A stretch of DNA of 64,000 nucleotides from Prorocentrum cordatum (GCA_963575745.1 CAUYUJ010014755.1:99877-163876), one strand, 5' to 3'; shown: positions 42,851-53,747, counted from the first letter of the stretch. The notes: generated from the letters alone by a model not told the origin. Made by a program: numbers and translations.

Positions 42851-43369
42851 ATGGCCCTCCGCTCCAGCGTGCTCCCGACGGCCGTCGTGGCTGCCCTGTG
42901 CCTCCTGGCGCTGCGCGGCCTGCTCGCCCCGGGCCCGAGCCAGGCCTTCGCTGCGCCAGAGGCCGGCCTCACGCAGTCGGTCCACCGCCAGTGCAGACCC
43001 GTGGCGGGCGGCGACCGCGCCCTCGCCTCCGGCGCAGCCCCGGCCGTCCTGAGCACCGTCCCGGCGCGCCAGGGCGTCGCCGCGCATTTCAAGGTGACGC
43101 TGGAGACGCCGGACGGCACCCAGGAGTTCGAGTGCCCCGAGGACGTGTACATCCTCGACCAGGCCGAGGAGGAGGGCCTCGAGCTGCCCTACTCCTGCCG
43201 CGCGGGCTCGTGCTCGAGCTGCGCGGGCAAGGTGCTGTCCGGCGAGATCGACCAGTCGGACCAGGCCTTCCTGGACGAGGACCAGACGGGGGAGGGCTTC
43301 TGCCTCACGTGCGTGACGTACGCGACCTCGGACGTGACCATCAAGACGCACTGCGAGGACGACCTGTGA
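42851..43369 (+). CDS. petF: Plastid [2Fe-2S] ferredoxin precursor, array copy 1
   Basis: Predicted to carry electrons from photosystem I to FNR and other stromal enzymes. The 172-residue product has a hydrophobic signal peptide (about residues 7-26), then a PSQAFAAP stretch resembling the phenylalanine motif that opens dinoflagellate transit peptides, an Arg/Ala-rich transit region to about residue 76, and a 95-residue plant-type ferredoxin domain of usual length. The cluster ligands are Cys116, 121, 124 and 154 (C-x4-C-x2-C-x29-C); Cys151 and Cys168 are extra. The ATG in GACCATGG is chosen because the signal peptide starts there and, in copy 5, the upstream frame is closed. No intron; codons end almost wholly in G/C. 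Unlike copies 2-5, homology with the other units stops about 150 bp upstream, so this copy has a different 5' flank, next to the LINE. Targeting is inferred. Confidence 0.95.
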   Translation: MALRSSVLPTAVVAALCLLALRGLLAPGPSQAFAAPEAGLTQSVHRQCRPVAGGDRALASGAAPAVLSTVPARQGVAAHFKVTLETPDGTQEFECPEDVYILDQAEEEGLELPYSCRAGSCSSCAGKVLSGEIDQSDQAFLDEDQTGEGFCLTCVTYATSDVTIKTHCEDDL

Positions 43370-44059
43370 GATGTCGAGGACGTGGTCAGAGCAAAGAAGT
43401 TGCAGTGGAAGTGGCAGTAGTGCCGTGACACTGCTCTGCCTCCGTCAAGCCTTGCGGCCAGTTCCGCCGCCAACCCTGAGAAATGATCAGCTTGGGCGCA
43501 AGAGGCGGAAAATGGCGACGACGGCAAGGGGGGGTTACGGTTTTAATGCGAGGTTGAAGCTCTCATTGCCTTCGGCCCATCCCGCCATTACGCCTGGGTA
43601 ATGTTTCAGAAGCCTCGGGGACATTTGGGGGATTTTGGGAGGGTTTGGGGGGCACTTGAAGAGTTGTGGCCCAGTTGGGTTCGTCTCGGGCCTCTTTGGT
43701 GGTCTTGGGATCTTGTTGTTGGAGGGGGTGGCTTCCAACCGTGTGACGGTGGCGTACTGTTTGGTCCGCGTTTCGGCGGACTTGGGGGGCCTCTTGGCCC
43801 CATCATGGGGGCTTCTTGGACTGATCTTGGAGGGTCAGGGGCCGTCTTCGACGATCTTGCAACCGGTTCCGCAAGAATGTTCAGATTACACTAGTTCCCC
43901 AAACTGGGCTTGCACTTAGGGGGTCCTGCACCTCTTGAAAGGAACTGGACCCTTGCGCGGCCCCGGCGGCCGCGTATCCGTCCGTCTCCGCACCATGTTT
44001 CCATGCGGGCCTTGCGGGCCCTGCGGCCCCGTTTCCGTCCGTCGCCGCCGCCCCGTTGC

Positions 44060-44335
44060 ACCCCCCCCGTTGCATTGCAGCCGCATTGCATTGCTATCGT
44101 ATTGCATTGAGTAGCTTTGCAGTCGCTTTGCGGTGCCTTGCCTTTGCATTGCTCTGCACGGCGTGATGCAGTTTTATGCATTGTTTCGCCTTGTGTTGGT
44201 CTGCATTGTTTTGCATTGTTGTGGGTCGCGTTGGATTGCGTTGCATTGTTGTGCATTGCTTTGCTATGCGTTGCGTTGTGTAGCATAGCTTTGCATTGTC
44301 TTGCACTGCGTTGCATTGCTTTGCACCTCATGGAT
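44060..44335. repeat. GCATT/TTGCATTGC pentamer satellite
   Basis: Degenerate 5-bp and 10-bp repeats built on TTGCATTGC. Matching blocks are at 46,470-46,740 and 50,355-50,632, at the same place of spacers 2 and 3; absent from spacer 4. Confidence 0.8.
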
Positions 44336-45213
44336 TGCACCACGTAGATTGCACCACGTAGAGTGCACCACCTAGATTGCGCCGCATAGATTGCGCGAAA
44401 TCACTGCTTGGGGTCCACGCTGGCTAACACTTCTGTATGGAAACAACCAATTCTGGGCCTCTTGGGCCAGCCGCTGGGACATCCGAAACGGCCCGTTAGG
44501 GCTCCACCGGGCGCGGCCCAAAGATAGCCAAATCGGCCCCAAGAGCATCCGAGTCACTGAGCACCCCGCCCTCTGGGACCTCCCCCTGGCGGGGAAGGGA
44601 TCAAAGCGACGGTGCCTCCCTTCGACTCGACTACGACCTGGGTAACTTCGCCTCGGGCTGGCGAGCTTGGATTGCCCCGTGTGGCCGCAGGGAAGTGGGG
44701 GGGAGCGTCGAATTTCGAATGGAAAAGCGTCTCCCAGGACCACCCCTGGTCGACCACCCCAGGACTCCCCCTCACACACGCCGACAGGGTCGCCAGATCC
44801 AGTCTTTGATCGGGCGAGCCTCACGGTTTTCACAATTTTCAAGGACACGCATAGTCCAAGCTTGCGTGGACAGCTGCGGAGTGGCATGGTGGTCCGCGCA
44901 GGGCATCGTCGATCATAGAAGCGCATCGCGTTCCATCTGCTCCCTCCCTCTCCTGCCGTCCGCCCCCCTCATGCGACTCCTCACCCTCCTGACCGCTCGT
45001 CGCTGGCGGCTCCGGCTGAAGGCCGTGGGGAGGGAGGGGGATGGCGAAGGAGGGAAAGACATGTGAGGTCTCCTGACGTTTCCGCGACCAGACGCAGCTC
45101 GAAAGCCGTGTCAGGATGGTGCCTAGGAGGTGCCCAGTGGGCCGATCGTGAGCGGGGTCGAGGCAAGCGGGGTGCGCACCTGCGCACGCTTGAGGGAGGA
45201 TGGGCGGCGTCGC

Positions 45214-45232
45214 GCAACCCTTCTGGCTCCAG
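45214..45232 (+). other. Possible eroded spliced-leader relic upstream of ferredoxin
   Basis: GCAACCCTTCTGGCTCCAG matches the last 19 nt of the dinoflagellate SL (GTAGCCATTTTGGCTCAAG) at 14 of 19 positions; copy 1 has CTTTTGACTCCAG at the same place, also 14 of 19 but with different mismatches. It sits about 56 nt before the ATG in every unit. An SL relic at the head of a gene is the known mark of a recycled (reverse-transcribed) mRNA. The match is weak enough to be chance. Confidence 0.25.
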
Positions 45233-45263
45233 CTTTCTCGGCCATATCCTCGCCACAGGCTGC

Positions 45264-45288
45264 TCCCCAGGCGCCCACCAGCGGGACC
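45264..45288 (+). promoter_or_regulatory. Candidate SL trans-splice acceptor and 18-nt 5' UTR of ferredoxin
   Basis: Shown for copy 2; matching positions precede every copy. A C/T-rich run ending in CCCAG (AG at 45269-45270) lies 18 nt before the ATG and is conserved in all five units (AG at 42831-42832 in copy 1; CTCCAG in copies 4 and 5). A second AG nine bases earlier is lost in copies 4 and 5. The usual dinoflagellate rule is SL addition after an AG downstream of a pyrimidine tract; which AG is used cannot be seen from DNA. Confidence 0.45.
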
Positions 45289-45807
45289 ATGGCCCTCCGC
45301 TCCAGCGTGCTCCCGACGGCCGTCGTGGCTGCCCTGTGCCTCCTGGCGCTGCGCGGCCTGCTCGCCCCGGGCCCGAGCCAGGCCTTCGCTGCGCCAGAGG
45401 CCGGCCTCACGCAGTCGGTCCACCGCCAGTGCAGACCCGTGGCGGGCGGCGACCGCGCCCTCGCCTCCGGCGCAGCCCCCGCCGTCCTGAGCACCGTCCC
45501 GGCGCGCCAGGGCGTCGCCGCGCATTTCAAGGTGACGCTGGAGACGCCGGACGGCACCCAGGAGTTCGAGTGCCCCGAGGACGTGTACATCCTCGACCAG
45601 GCCGAGGAGGAGGGCCTCGAGCTGCCCTACTCCTGCCGCGCGGGCTCGTGCTCGAGCTGCGCGGGCAAGGTGCTGTCCGGCGAGATCGACCAGTCGGACC
45701 AGGCCTTCCTGGACGAGGACCAGACGGGGGAGGGCTTCTGCCTCACGTGCGTGACGTACGCGACCTCGGACGTGACCATCAAGACGCACTGCGAGGACGA
45801 CCTGTGA
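45289..45807 (+). CDS. petF: Plastid [2Fe-2S] ferredoxin precursor, array copy 2
   Basis: Same 172-residue protein as copy 1; by eye only one nucleotide differs across the coding region (a silent change in the Ala-Pro-Ala run near residue 65). The frame is open upstream to 45130, but the extra N-terminal residues would bury the signal peptide, so the ATG at 45289 is preferred. The stop is followed by a 3' region shared with copy 3 (GATGTCGAGGACGCGGTCGG). No polyadenylation hexamer is seen, which is normal for dinoflagellates. It is preceded by a roughly 890-bp block also found before copies 3, 4 and 5, the best candidate for a shared promoter and 5' UTR region. Transcription as part of a polycistronic tandem unit followed by SL trans-splicing is the usual dinoflagellate mode and is inferred here. 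Confidence 0.95.
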   Translation: MALRSSVLPTAVVAALCLLALRGLLAPGPSQAFAAPEAGLTQSVHRQCRPVAGGDRALASGAAPAVLSTVPARQGVAAHFKVTLETPDGTQEFECPEDVYILDQAEEEGLELPYSCRAGSCSSCAGKVLSGEIDQSDQAFLDEDQTGEGFCLTCVTYATSDVTIKTHCEDDL

Positions 45808-46762
45808 GATGTCGAGGACGCGGTCGGAGCACAGCAGGGGCAATGGAAGAGGCAATAGTGCCGATTTGTTCCATGTGTTTCTCTGCCTCCGTCGATTCAG
45901 TATCGCAAAAGCCTTGCGGCCGATTCCGCCGCCAACCCTGAGTAGTTATTAGCTTGGGCGCACGAGGCGGAAAATGGGACGGGGGTAAGGGGGAGTGGCA
46001 GTTTGAATGTGAGGGTGAAGCTCTAATTGCCCTTTGCCCATCCCGCCACGACGCCTGGATAATGTTCCACAGGCCTCGGGGACATTTGGGGGGTCTTGGG
46101 AGGGTCTGGAGGGCACTTGTAGAATTGTGGCCCAGTTGGGTTCGTCTTGGGCCTCTTTGGTGCTTTTGGGATCCTGTTGTTGGAGAGACTGGCTTCCAGC
46201 CGTTCGACAGTGGTGTACTTTCTGGTCCGTTCTTCGGCGGTCTTGGGGGCGTCTGGGCCCTATCTGGGGAGCTTCTTGGACTTGTCTTGGGGGGTCAAGG
46301 GCCGTCTTCGACGATCTTGCGACCGATGCCGCGACGATTGTCCTGCTCCTCTTGAAAGGAACTGGATCCTTGCGCGGCCCCGGCGGCCGCGTACCCATCC
46401 GTCGCCGCACCATGTTTCCGTGCGGGCCCTGCGGGCCCGTTTCCGTCCGTTGCCGCCGCCCTGTTGCACCCACCCGTTGCATTGCAGTCGCATTGCATTG
46501 CTATCGTATTGCATTGAATAGCTTTGCATTCGCTTTGCATTGCCTTGCCTTTGCATTGCCTTCTATGGCGTGATGCCGTTTTAGGCATTGTTTTGTTTTG
46601 TGTTGGTCTGCATTGTTTCGCATTGCTTTGGGTCGCATCATATTGCGTTGCATTGGTTTGCATTGTTGTTCATTGCTTTGCTACGCATTGCGTCGCATAG
46701 CTTTGCGTTGTTCTGCATTGCGTTGCATTGCTTTGCACCTCATGGATTGCACCACGTAGATT

Positions 46763-48202
46763 CTCTTTTTTTTTTAAAGGCTTTACCACCCTCCCCCCTG
46801 GGGTTAAAGACCCCCTGGGAAGCGATGCCCAACACATAGGACTCTGACACAATGTCCATCCTACCAGTGGATTCATAGTATCCCAGCCAAACCAGTATCG
46901 ACCCCCCCGCCATCTTCTGCAACAAAATACTATGCGCGCACACTCATTGCTCACAAGTCGTAAGTTTCCAATCATCCTTTGCAACGAGTAGGACGAAGTG
47001 CACACGCGCGCGTCGTCGCGCGTGCATGCCGAAATCCTTCAAGAACCTTTTAGGTTTCGCAAGGATTTCAACATCGAGTTTCCAAACAAAACATAAGAAG
47101 AACACATGGTTTCGCAACACTGCTTTTCTCAAAAAGGTGACGCGTCCACTCTTGCGAAATCTTAAGAAAACCATAAGTTTCATCACGATGTTCAAAACGT
47201 ACTACCAAACGGGCGTCGGTCGCTCATGCCGAAATCGTTCGAACGCCCTTGCGCGCGTGCCGTCGCGAGAATCCTTTTCAAAACATGAGACGAAGTGCAC
47301 GCGCGCGCGTCTTCGCGCGCGCATGTCGAAATCCTTCAAAAACGCTTGGTCCTGGAAGGGTTTCAAAAACGAGTGTCCAAAAATCATACAACAACACGGT
47401 TTCGCAACATTGATTTTCAACAAGAACGTGCGCACGCGTTCTTACGTCGTCGTCGTCGTCGTCGTCGCTGTCCCTCCTCCTTCGTCGTCGTCGTCGTCGC
47501 CGTCGTCGTCCTCTGTCTTTCCTCGTCGTCGTCGTCCTCGTTGGCGTCGTCGTCGTTTCCGTCGTTGTTGTCGCCATGTTCATCCTTCCTCCCTCGTCGT
47601 CGTCGTCCGTCGTCGGCGTCTCGTCATCGTCCCTCCTATTTCGTCGCCGTCGTCGTCGTCGTCGTCGTCGTCGTCTTTACTCCTCCCTCGTCGTTGTCGT
47701 CGTCGGCGTCGCTGTCCTCCCTCCTTCTTCGTCGTTCGCGTCGTCGCCGTCCTCCCTGCTCCCTCGTCGTTGTCGTCGGGGTCGCCGTCGTCGTCCTCTC
47801 TCCTCCCTCGTCGTCGTCGTCTTCGTTGGCGACGTCGCCGTCGTTGTCGTCGTCGTCGTCGGCGTCGTCCTCGTTGTCGTCGTCGGCGTCGTCGTCGTCG
47901 GCGTTGTCGTCGTCGGCGTTGTCATCGTCGTCGTCGGCGTCGGCGTCGGCATCGTCGTCGTCGTCGGTGTCGTCGTCGTCGTCGAAGTCGTTGGAGACGC
48001 CGTCGGTGTCGTCGTAGTCGTTGTCGGCAGCGTCGTCGTCGTCGTTGTCGCTGCCGTCGTCGGCGTCGGTGTCGTTGCCAAGTGCCATTTGGTACCTACC
48101 GTCGCGGTCTTAAAAGGTCTTGCGACCAAGTTGCGGGTGGGAGGGCGGGATGTTTGCACGAGCAGTGGAGAGGACAGCTTCAAGTTGAGCAAGTGATTGA
48201 TT
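46763..48202. repeat. 1.4-kb satellite-bearing insertion in spacer 2
   Basis: Relative to spacer 1, extra DNA begins after GCACCACGTAGATT and ends before GCACCACGTAGAGTGC. It contains a unique-looking left part (GGCTTTACCACCCTCCC to about 46,985), two to three copies of a roughly 300-bp degenerate repeat with GAAGTGCACNCGCGCGCG and CCGAAATCCTTCAA motifs (46,990-47,440), a GTC/GTT satellite (47,440-48,080), and a right part with TTTGGTACCTACCGTCGCGG. The same insertion is in spacer 3 (50,649-52,788). GATT is present at both ends and could be a target duplication. Confidence 0.65.
47636..48088 (-). other. Asp-rich open frame in satellite (150 codons), copy in spacer 2
   Basis: Minus-strand frame starting ATGGCACTTGGCAACGACAC, then almost only Asp, Thr, Ala and Arg codons. 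A matching frame of 170 codons lies at 52,161-52,673. Both stay open although their lengths differ, but triplet satellites change length in threes and encode open frames by default. No domain is recognised; probably not a gene. Confidence 0.15.
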
Positions 48203-49174
48203 GCACCACGTAGAGTGCACCACCTAGATTGCGCCGCATAGATTGCGCGAAACCACTGATTGGGGTCCACGCTGGCTAACACTTCTGTATGGAATCAACC
48301 AATGTTGGGCCTCTTGGGCCAGCCGCTGGGACATCCGAGACGGCCCGTTAGGGCTCCACCGGGCGCGGCCCAAAGATAGCCAAATCGGCCCCAAGATCAT
48401 CCGAGTCACTGAGCACCCCGCCCTCTGGGACCTCCCCCTGGCGGGGAAGGGATCAAAGCGACGTTGCCTCCCTTCGACTCGACTACGACCTGGGTAACTT
48501 CGCCTCGGGCTGGCGAGCTTGGATAGCCCCATGTGGCCCCAAGCTCTGGCGAGCTTGGATAGCTTCGAATATCGAATGGAAAAGCGTCTCCCAGGACCAC
48601 CCCTGGTCGACCACCCCAGGACTCCCCCTCACACACGCCGACAGGGTCGTCAGATCCAGTCTTTGATCGGGCGAGCCTCACGGTTTTCACAATTTTCAAG
48701 GGCATCATATGGGAGGCGCTCAAGGACGCGCATAGTCCAAGCTTGCGTGCACAGCTGCGGAGTGGCATGGTGGTCCGCGCAGGGCATCGTCGATCATAGA
48801 AGCGCATCGCGTTCCATCTGCTCCCTCCCTCTCCTGCCGTCCGTCCCCCTCCTGCGACTCCTCGCCCTCCTGACCGCTCGTCGCTGGCGGCTCCGGCTGA
48901 AGGCCGTGGGGAGGGAGGGGGAGGGCGAAGGAGGGAAAGACATGTACTGTGAGGTCTCCTGACGTTTCCGCGACCAGACGCAGCTCGAAAGCCGTGTCAG
49001 GATGGTGCCTAGGAGGTGCCCAGTGGGCCGAGCGTGAGCGGGGTCGAGGCAAGCGGGGTGCGCACTTGCGCACGCTTGAGGGAGGATGGGCGGCGTCGCG
49101 CAACCCTTCTGGCTCCAGCTTTCTCGGCCATATCCTCGCCACAGGCTGCTCCCCAGGCGCCCACCAGCGGGACC

Positions 49175-49693
49175 ATGGCCCTCCGCTCCAGCGTGCTCCC
49201 GACGGCCGTCGTGGCTGCCCTGTGCCTCCTGGCGCTGCGCGGCCTGCTCGCCCCGGGCCCGAGCCAGGCCTTCGCTGCGCCAGAGGCCGGCCTCACGCAG
49301 TCGGTCCACCGCCAGTGCAGACCCGTGGCGGGCGGCGACCGCGCCCTCGCCTCCGGCGCAGCCCCCGCCGTCCTGAGCACCGTCCCGGCGCGCCAGGGCG
49401 TCGCCGCGCATTTCAAGGTGACGCTGGAGACGCCGGACGGCACCCAGGAGTTCGAGTGCCCCGAGGACGTGTACATCCTCGACCAGGCCGAGGAGGAGGG
49501 CCTCGAGCTGCCCTACTCCTGCCGCGCGGGCTCGTGCTCGAGCTGCGCGGGCAAGGTGCTGTCCGGCGAGATCGACCAGTCGGACCAGGCCTTCCTGGAC
49601 GAGGACCAGACGGGGGAGGGCTTCTGCCTCACGTGCGTGACGTACGCGACCTCGGACGTGACCATCAAGACGCACTGCGAGGACGACCTGTGA
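49175..49693 (+). CDS. petF: Plastid [2Fe-2S] ferredoxin precursor, array copy 3
   Basis: Appears identical to copy 2 over the whole 519-bp coding region, and near-identical for several hundred bp on both sides, so copies 2 and 3 are the most recent duplication or have been homogenised by gene conversion. All four cluster cysteines (116, 121, 124, 154) and the bipartite targeting leader are intact. It lies 3.37 kb after copy 2 and 4.05 kb before copy 4, in the two longest spacers of the array, both of which contain a large GTC-satellite insertion. Start choice as for copy 2; the upstream frame is open to 49016 but carries no plausible leader. Confidence 0.95.
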   Translation: MALRSSVLPTAVVAALCLLALRGLLAPGPSQAFAAPEAGLTQSVHRQCRPVAGGDRALASGAAPAVLSTVPARQGVAAHFKVTLETPDGTQEFECPEDVYILDQAEEEGLELPYSCRAGSCSSCAGKVLSGEIDQSDQAFLDEDQTGEGFCLTCVTYATSDVTIKTHCEDDL

Positions 49694-50648
49694 GATGTCG
49701 AGGACGCGGTCGGAGCACAGCAGGGGCAATGGAAGAGGCAATAGTGCCGATTTGTTCCATGTGTTTCTCTGCCTCCGTCGATTCAGTATCGCAAAAGCCT
49801 TGCGGCCAATTCCGCCGCCAACCCTGAGTAGTTATTAGCTTGGGCGCACGAGGCGGAAAATGGGACGGGGGTAAGGGGGAGTGGCGGTTTGAATGTGAGG
49901 TTGAAGCTCTAATTGCCCTTTGCCCATCCCGCCACGACGCCTGGATAATGTTCCAGAGGCCTCGGGGACATTTGGGGGGTCTTGGGAGGGTCTGGAGGGC
50001 ACTTGTAGAATTGTGGCCCAGTTGGGTTCGTCTTGGGCCTCTTTGGTGCTTTTGGGATCCTGTTGTTGGAGAGACTGGCTTCCAGCCGTTCGACAGTGGT
50101 GTACTTTCTGGTCCGTTCTTCGGCGGTCTTGGGGGCGTCTGGGCCCTATCTGGGGAGCTTCTTGGACTTGTCTTGGGGGGTCAAGGGCCGTCTTCGACGA
50201 TCTTGCGACCGATGCCGCGACGATTGTCCTGCTCCTCTTGAAAGGAACTGGATCCTTGCGCGGCCCCGGCGGCCGCGTACCCATCCGTCGCCGCACCATG
50301 TTTCCGTGCGGGCCCTGCGGGCCCGTTTCCGTCCGTTGCCGCCGCCTTGTTGCACCCACCCGTTGCATTGCAGTCGCATTGCATTGCTATCGTATTGCAT
50401 TGAATAGCTTTGCATTCGCTTTGCATTGCCTTGCCTTTGCATTGCCTTCTATGGCGTGATGCCGTTTTAGGCATTGTTTTGTTTTGTGTTGGTCTGCATT
50501 GTTTCGCATTGCTTTGGGTCGCATCAGATTGCGTTGCATTGGTTTGCATTGCTGTTCATTGCTTTGCTATGCATTGCGTCGCATAGCTTTGCGTTGTTCT
50601 GCGTTGCGTTGCATTGCTTTGCACCTCATGGATTGCACCACGTAGATT

Positions 50649-52788
50649 CTCTTCTTTAAAAAAAATGAGAATATACCCAGTGCGACCCTACCTAGAAGTT
50701 GGAGCCCCTAGGAAAGCAGCAGTCGTTGTTATGTTATGCTATGCTATGCCAGGCTATGTTGCGCTATGCTATGCTATGCTATGCTGCGCTATGCTATGAT
50801 ATGCTATGCTAAGCTATGCTATGTCATGCTGCGCTGTGCTATGCTAAGCTATGCTATGCTATGTTAAGCTGCGCTATGCTATGCTCTGCTCTGATATGCT
50901 CTGCTATGCTATGCTATGCTGCGCTGTGCTGTGCTGTGCTGCGCTATGCTATGCTGTGCTATGCTATGCTATGCTGCGCGATGCTATGCTATGCTGGGCT
51001 ATGCTATGATATGCTGTGCTGCGCTATGCTATGCTGTGCTCTGCTATGCTAAAGCTCAGCGAAGCTAAGATGAAGGTAAACTAAGCTAAGCTAAACCTGA
51101 GCTAAGATGAAGCTAAGCTAAGCTACGATGAAATAAGCTAAGCTAAGATGAGATCAGCAACGCTAAGCTAAGGGGACGTAACTGGGGAACCGCGGGGCGG
51201 ATACTAGGGGAACCGCCCGGGGCGAGTTGCACTGCCCGGCCTTTTAAGCATACCGAGTAAGAACCTTCTAGGCAGAGCCTAGGTAGGGGGAAAAAAACAG
51301 GCTTTACCACCCTCCCCCCTGGGGTTAAAGACCCACTGGGAAGCGATGCCCAACACATAAGACTCTGACACAATGTCCATCCGACCAGTGGATTCATAGT
51401 ATCCCAGCCAAACCAGTATCGACCCCCCCGCCATCTTCTGCAACAAAATACTATGCGCGCACACTCGTTGCTCACAAGTCGTAAGTTTCCAATAATCCCT
51501 TGCAGCGAATGGGACGAAGTGCACACGCGCGCGTCGTCGCGCGTGCATGCCGAAATCCTTCAAGAACCTCTCAGGTTTCGGAAGGATTTCAACATCGAGT
51601 TCCAAAAAAAACATAAGAAGAACACAGTGTTTCGCAACACTGCTTTTCTCAAAAAGGTGACGCGCCCACTCTTGCGAAATCTTACCATAGGTTTTTCATT
51701 ATTTTCAAAACATACTACCAAACGGGCTTCGGTCGCTCATGCCGAAATTGTTCGAACGCCCTTGCGCGCGTGCCGTCGCGGGAATATTTTTCAAAACATG
51801 AGACGAAGTGCACGCGCGCGCGCGTCGTCGCGCGCGCATGCCGAAATCCTTCAAAAACGCTTGGTCCCGGAAGGATTTCAAACTCGAGTGTCCAAACATA
51901 ATACAAAAAAACACAGGGTTTCGCAACCCGGGTTTTCAACAAAAACGTGCGCACGCGCTCTTACGTCGTCGTCGTCGTCGTCGTCGCTGTCCCTCCTCCT
52001 TCGTCGTCGTCGTCGTCGCCGTCGTCGTCCTCTGTCTTTCCTCGTCGTCGTCGTCCTCTTTGGCGTCGTCGTCGTTTCCGTCGTTGTAGTCGCCGTGTTC
52101 ATCCTTCCTCCTCCCTCGTCGTCGTCGTCGTCCGTCGTCGGCGTCTCGTCATCGTCCCTCCTATTTTGTCGCTGTCGTCGTCGTCATCGTCGTCTTCCCT
52201 CCTCCCTCGTCGTTGTCGTCGTCGGCGTCGCCGTCCTCCCTCCTTCTTCGTCGTTCGCGTCGTCGCCGTCCTCCCCGCTCCCTCGTCGTTGTCGTCGGGG
52301 TCGCCGTCGTCCTCCCTCCTCCCTCGTCGTCGTCGTCTTCGTTGGCGACGTCTTCGTCGTCGTCTTCGTTGGCGACGTCGTCGTCGTTGTCGTCGTCGTT
52401 GTCGTCGTCGGCGTCGTCCTCGTTGTCGTCGTCGGCGTCGTCGTCGGCGTCGTCGTCGTCGGCGTTGTCATCGTCGTCGGCGTCGTCGGCGTCGGCGTTG
52501 TCGTCGTCGGTGTCGTCGTCGGCGTCGGCATCGTCTTCTTCGTCGGTGTCGTCGTCGTCGTCGTCGTCGAAGTCATTGGAGACGCGGTCGGTGTCGTCGT
52601 AGTCGTTGTCGGCGGCGTCGTCGTCGTCGTTGTTGCTGCCGTCGTCGGCGTCGGTGTCGTTGCCAAGTGCCATTTGGTACCTACCGTCGCGGTCTTAAAA
52701 GGTTTTGCGACCAAGTTGCGCGTGGGAGGGTGGGATGTTTGCACGAGCAGTGGAGAGGACAGTTTCAAGTTGAGCAAGTGATTGATTG
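50649..52788. repeat. 2.1-kb satellite-bearing insertion in spacer 3
   Basis: Second copy of the spacer 2 insertion, interrupted by the 625-bp element at 50,666-51,290. Left part resumes at GGCTTTACCACCCTCCC (51,300), the roughly 300-bp degenerate repeats occupy 51,510-51,960, and the GTC satellite 51,962-52,660. Confidence 0.65.
50666..51290. mobile_element. MITE-like element with CCCTACCTAG/CTAGGTAGGG ends, inserted in spacer 3
   Basis: A 625-bp segment absent from the equivalent place in spacer 2 (46,763-46,785). It is bounded by A-tracts (eight A at 50,658-50,665, seven A at 51,291-51,297), which may be the target duplication. Near one end is GCGACCCTACCTAG and near the other CTAGGCAGAGCCTAGGTAGG, giving inverted termini CCCTACCTAG/CTAGGTAGGG. 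Inside are a GCTAT pentamer satellite (50,730-51,055), AGCTAAG-type repeats (51,055-51,170) and a GAACCGCCCGGGGCG stretch. The same termini and GC-rich stretch recur in the foldback at 22.9-24.6 kb. No transposase is encoded, so movement would need help in trans. Confidence 0.7.
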
Positions 52789-53747
52789 CACCACGTAGAG
52801 TGCATCACCTAGATTGCGCCGCATAGATTGCGCGAAACCACTGCTTGGGGTCCACGCTGGCTAACACTTCTGTATGGAAACAACCAATGTTGGGCCTCTT
52901 GGGCCAGCCGCTGGGACATCCGAGACGGCCCGTTAGGGCTCCACCTGTCGCGGCCCAAAGATAGCCAAATCGGCCCCAAGATCATCCGAGTCACTGAGCA
53001 CCCCGCCCTCTGGGACCTCCCCCTGGCGGGGAAGGGATCAAAGCGACGTTGCCTCCCTTCGACTCGACTACGACCTGGGTAACTTCGCCTCGGGCTGGCG
53101 AGCTTGGATAGCCCCATGTGGCCGCAGGGAAGTGGAGGGGAGCTTCGAATATCGAATGGAAAAGCGTCTCCCAGGACCACCCCTGGTCGACCACCCCAGG
53201 ACTCCCCCTCACACACGCCGACAGGGTCGTCAGATCCAGTCTTTGATCGGGCGAGCCTCACGGTTTTCACAATTTTCAAGGGCATCATATGGGAGGCGCT
53301 CAAGGACGCGCATAGTCCAAGCTTGCGTGCACAGCTGCGGAGTGGCATGGTGGTCCGCGCAGGGCATCGTCGATCATAGAAGCGCATCGCGTTCCATCTG
53401 CTCCCTCCCTCTCCTGCCGTCCGTCCCCCTCCTGCGACTCCTCGCCCTCCTGACCGCTCGTCGCTGGCGGCTCCGGCTGAAGGCCGTGGGGGGGAGGGGG
53501 AGGGCGCAGGAGGGGCAGACATGTGAGGTCTCCTGACGTTTCCGCGACCAGACGCAGCTCGAAAGCCGTGTCAGGATGGTGCCTAGGAGGTGCCCAGTGG
53601 GCCGATCGTGAGCGGGGTCGAGGCAAGCGGGGTGTGCTCTCGCGCAGGCTTGAGGGAGCATGGGCGGCGTCGCGCAACCCTTCTGGCTCCAGCTTTCTCG
53701 GCCATATCCTCGCCCCGGCTGCTCTCCAGGCGCCCACCAACGGGACC

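Larger units (their letters stand above)
43370..45288 (+). repeat. Ferredoxin array spacer 1 (1.9 kb)
   Basis: Simplest form of the spacer. It holds, in order: a short 3' region, a G-rich run of degenerate CTTGGGGGC-type repeats (about 43,600-43,860), a GCATT pentamer satellite (44,060-44,335), a GCACCACGTAGA motif repeated three times (44,337-44,385), and the 0.9-kb upstream block that precedes copy 2. It contains no insertion in the GCACCACGTAGA motifs and therefore serves as the empty-site reference for spacers 2 and 3. No gene is seen in it. Confidence 0.8.
44402..45288 (+). promoter_or_regulatory. Conserved 0.9-kb block upstream of ferredoxin (promoter candidate)
   Basis: Repeated at 48,251-49,174, 52,846-53,747 and, diverged, 54,740-55,639; absent before copy 1. 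Conserved landmarks are GGGTCCACGCTGGCTAACAC at the start, GCCCAAAGATAGCC, CTCCCAGGACCACCCCTGG, and AGTGGCATGGTGGTCCGCGC near the 3' end. Its fixed place before four of five genes makes it the likely regulatory region, but repeat unit structure alone would give the same conservation. A small insertion (GCATCATATGGGAGGCGCTC) is present before copies 3 and 4 only. Confidence 0.4.
45808..49174 (+). repeat. Ferredoxin array spacer 2 (3.4 kb)
   Basis: Same modules as spacer 1 (G-rich repeats 46,075-46,320; GCATT satellite 46,470-46,740; upstream block 48,251-49,174) plus an insertion of about 1.44 kb at 46,763-48,202. Removing the insertion restores the order seen in spacer 1. No conventional gene is seen. 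Confidence 0.8.
49694..53747 (+). repeat. Ferredoxin array spacer 3 (4.1 kb)
   Basis: Nearly a copy of spacer 2 but 0.7 kb longer, mainly because a 625-bp MITE-like element sits at 50,666-51,290 inside the satellite insertion (50,649-52,788). The remaining modules are G-rich repeats (49,960-50,210), GCATT satellite (50,355-50,632) and the upstream block (52,846-53,747). Confidence 0.8.

Noticed and set aside
44839-45855. Minus-strand frames of 250-340 codons opposite each ferredoxin
   Set aside because: They are the antisense of a GC3-rich coding region, identical in every copy for that reason, and the plus strand has a complete, motif-bearing protein.
47026-48213. Ser/Val/Arg-rich plus-strand frames over 390 codons (also 51,453-52,781)
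   Set aside because: They read through GTC satellite; length and composition are explained by the triplet repeat.
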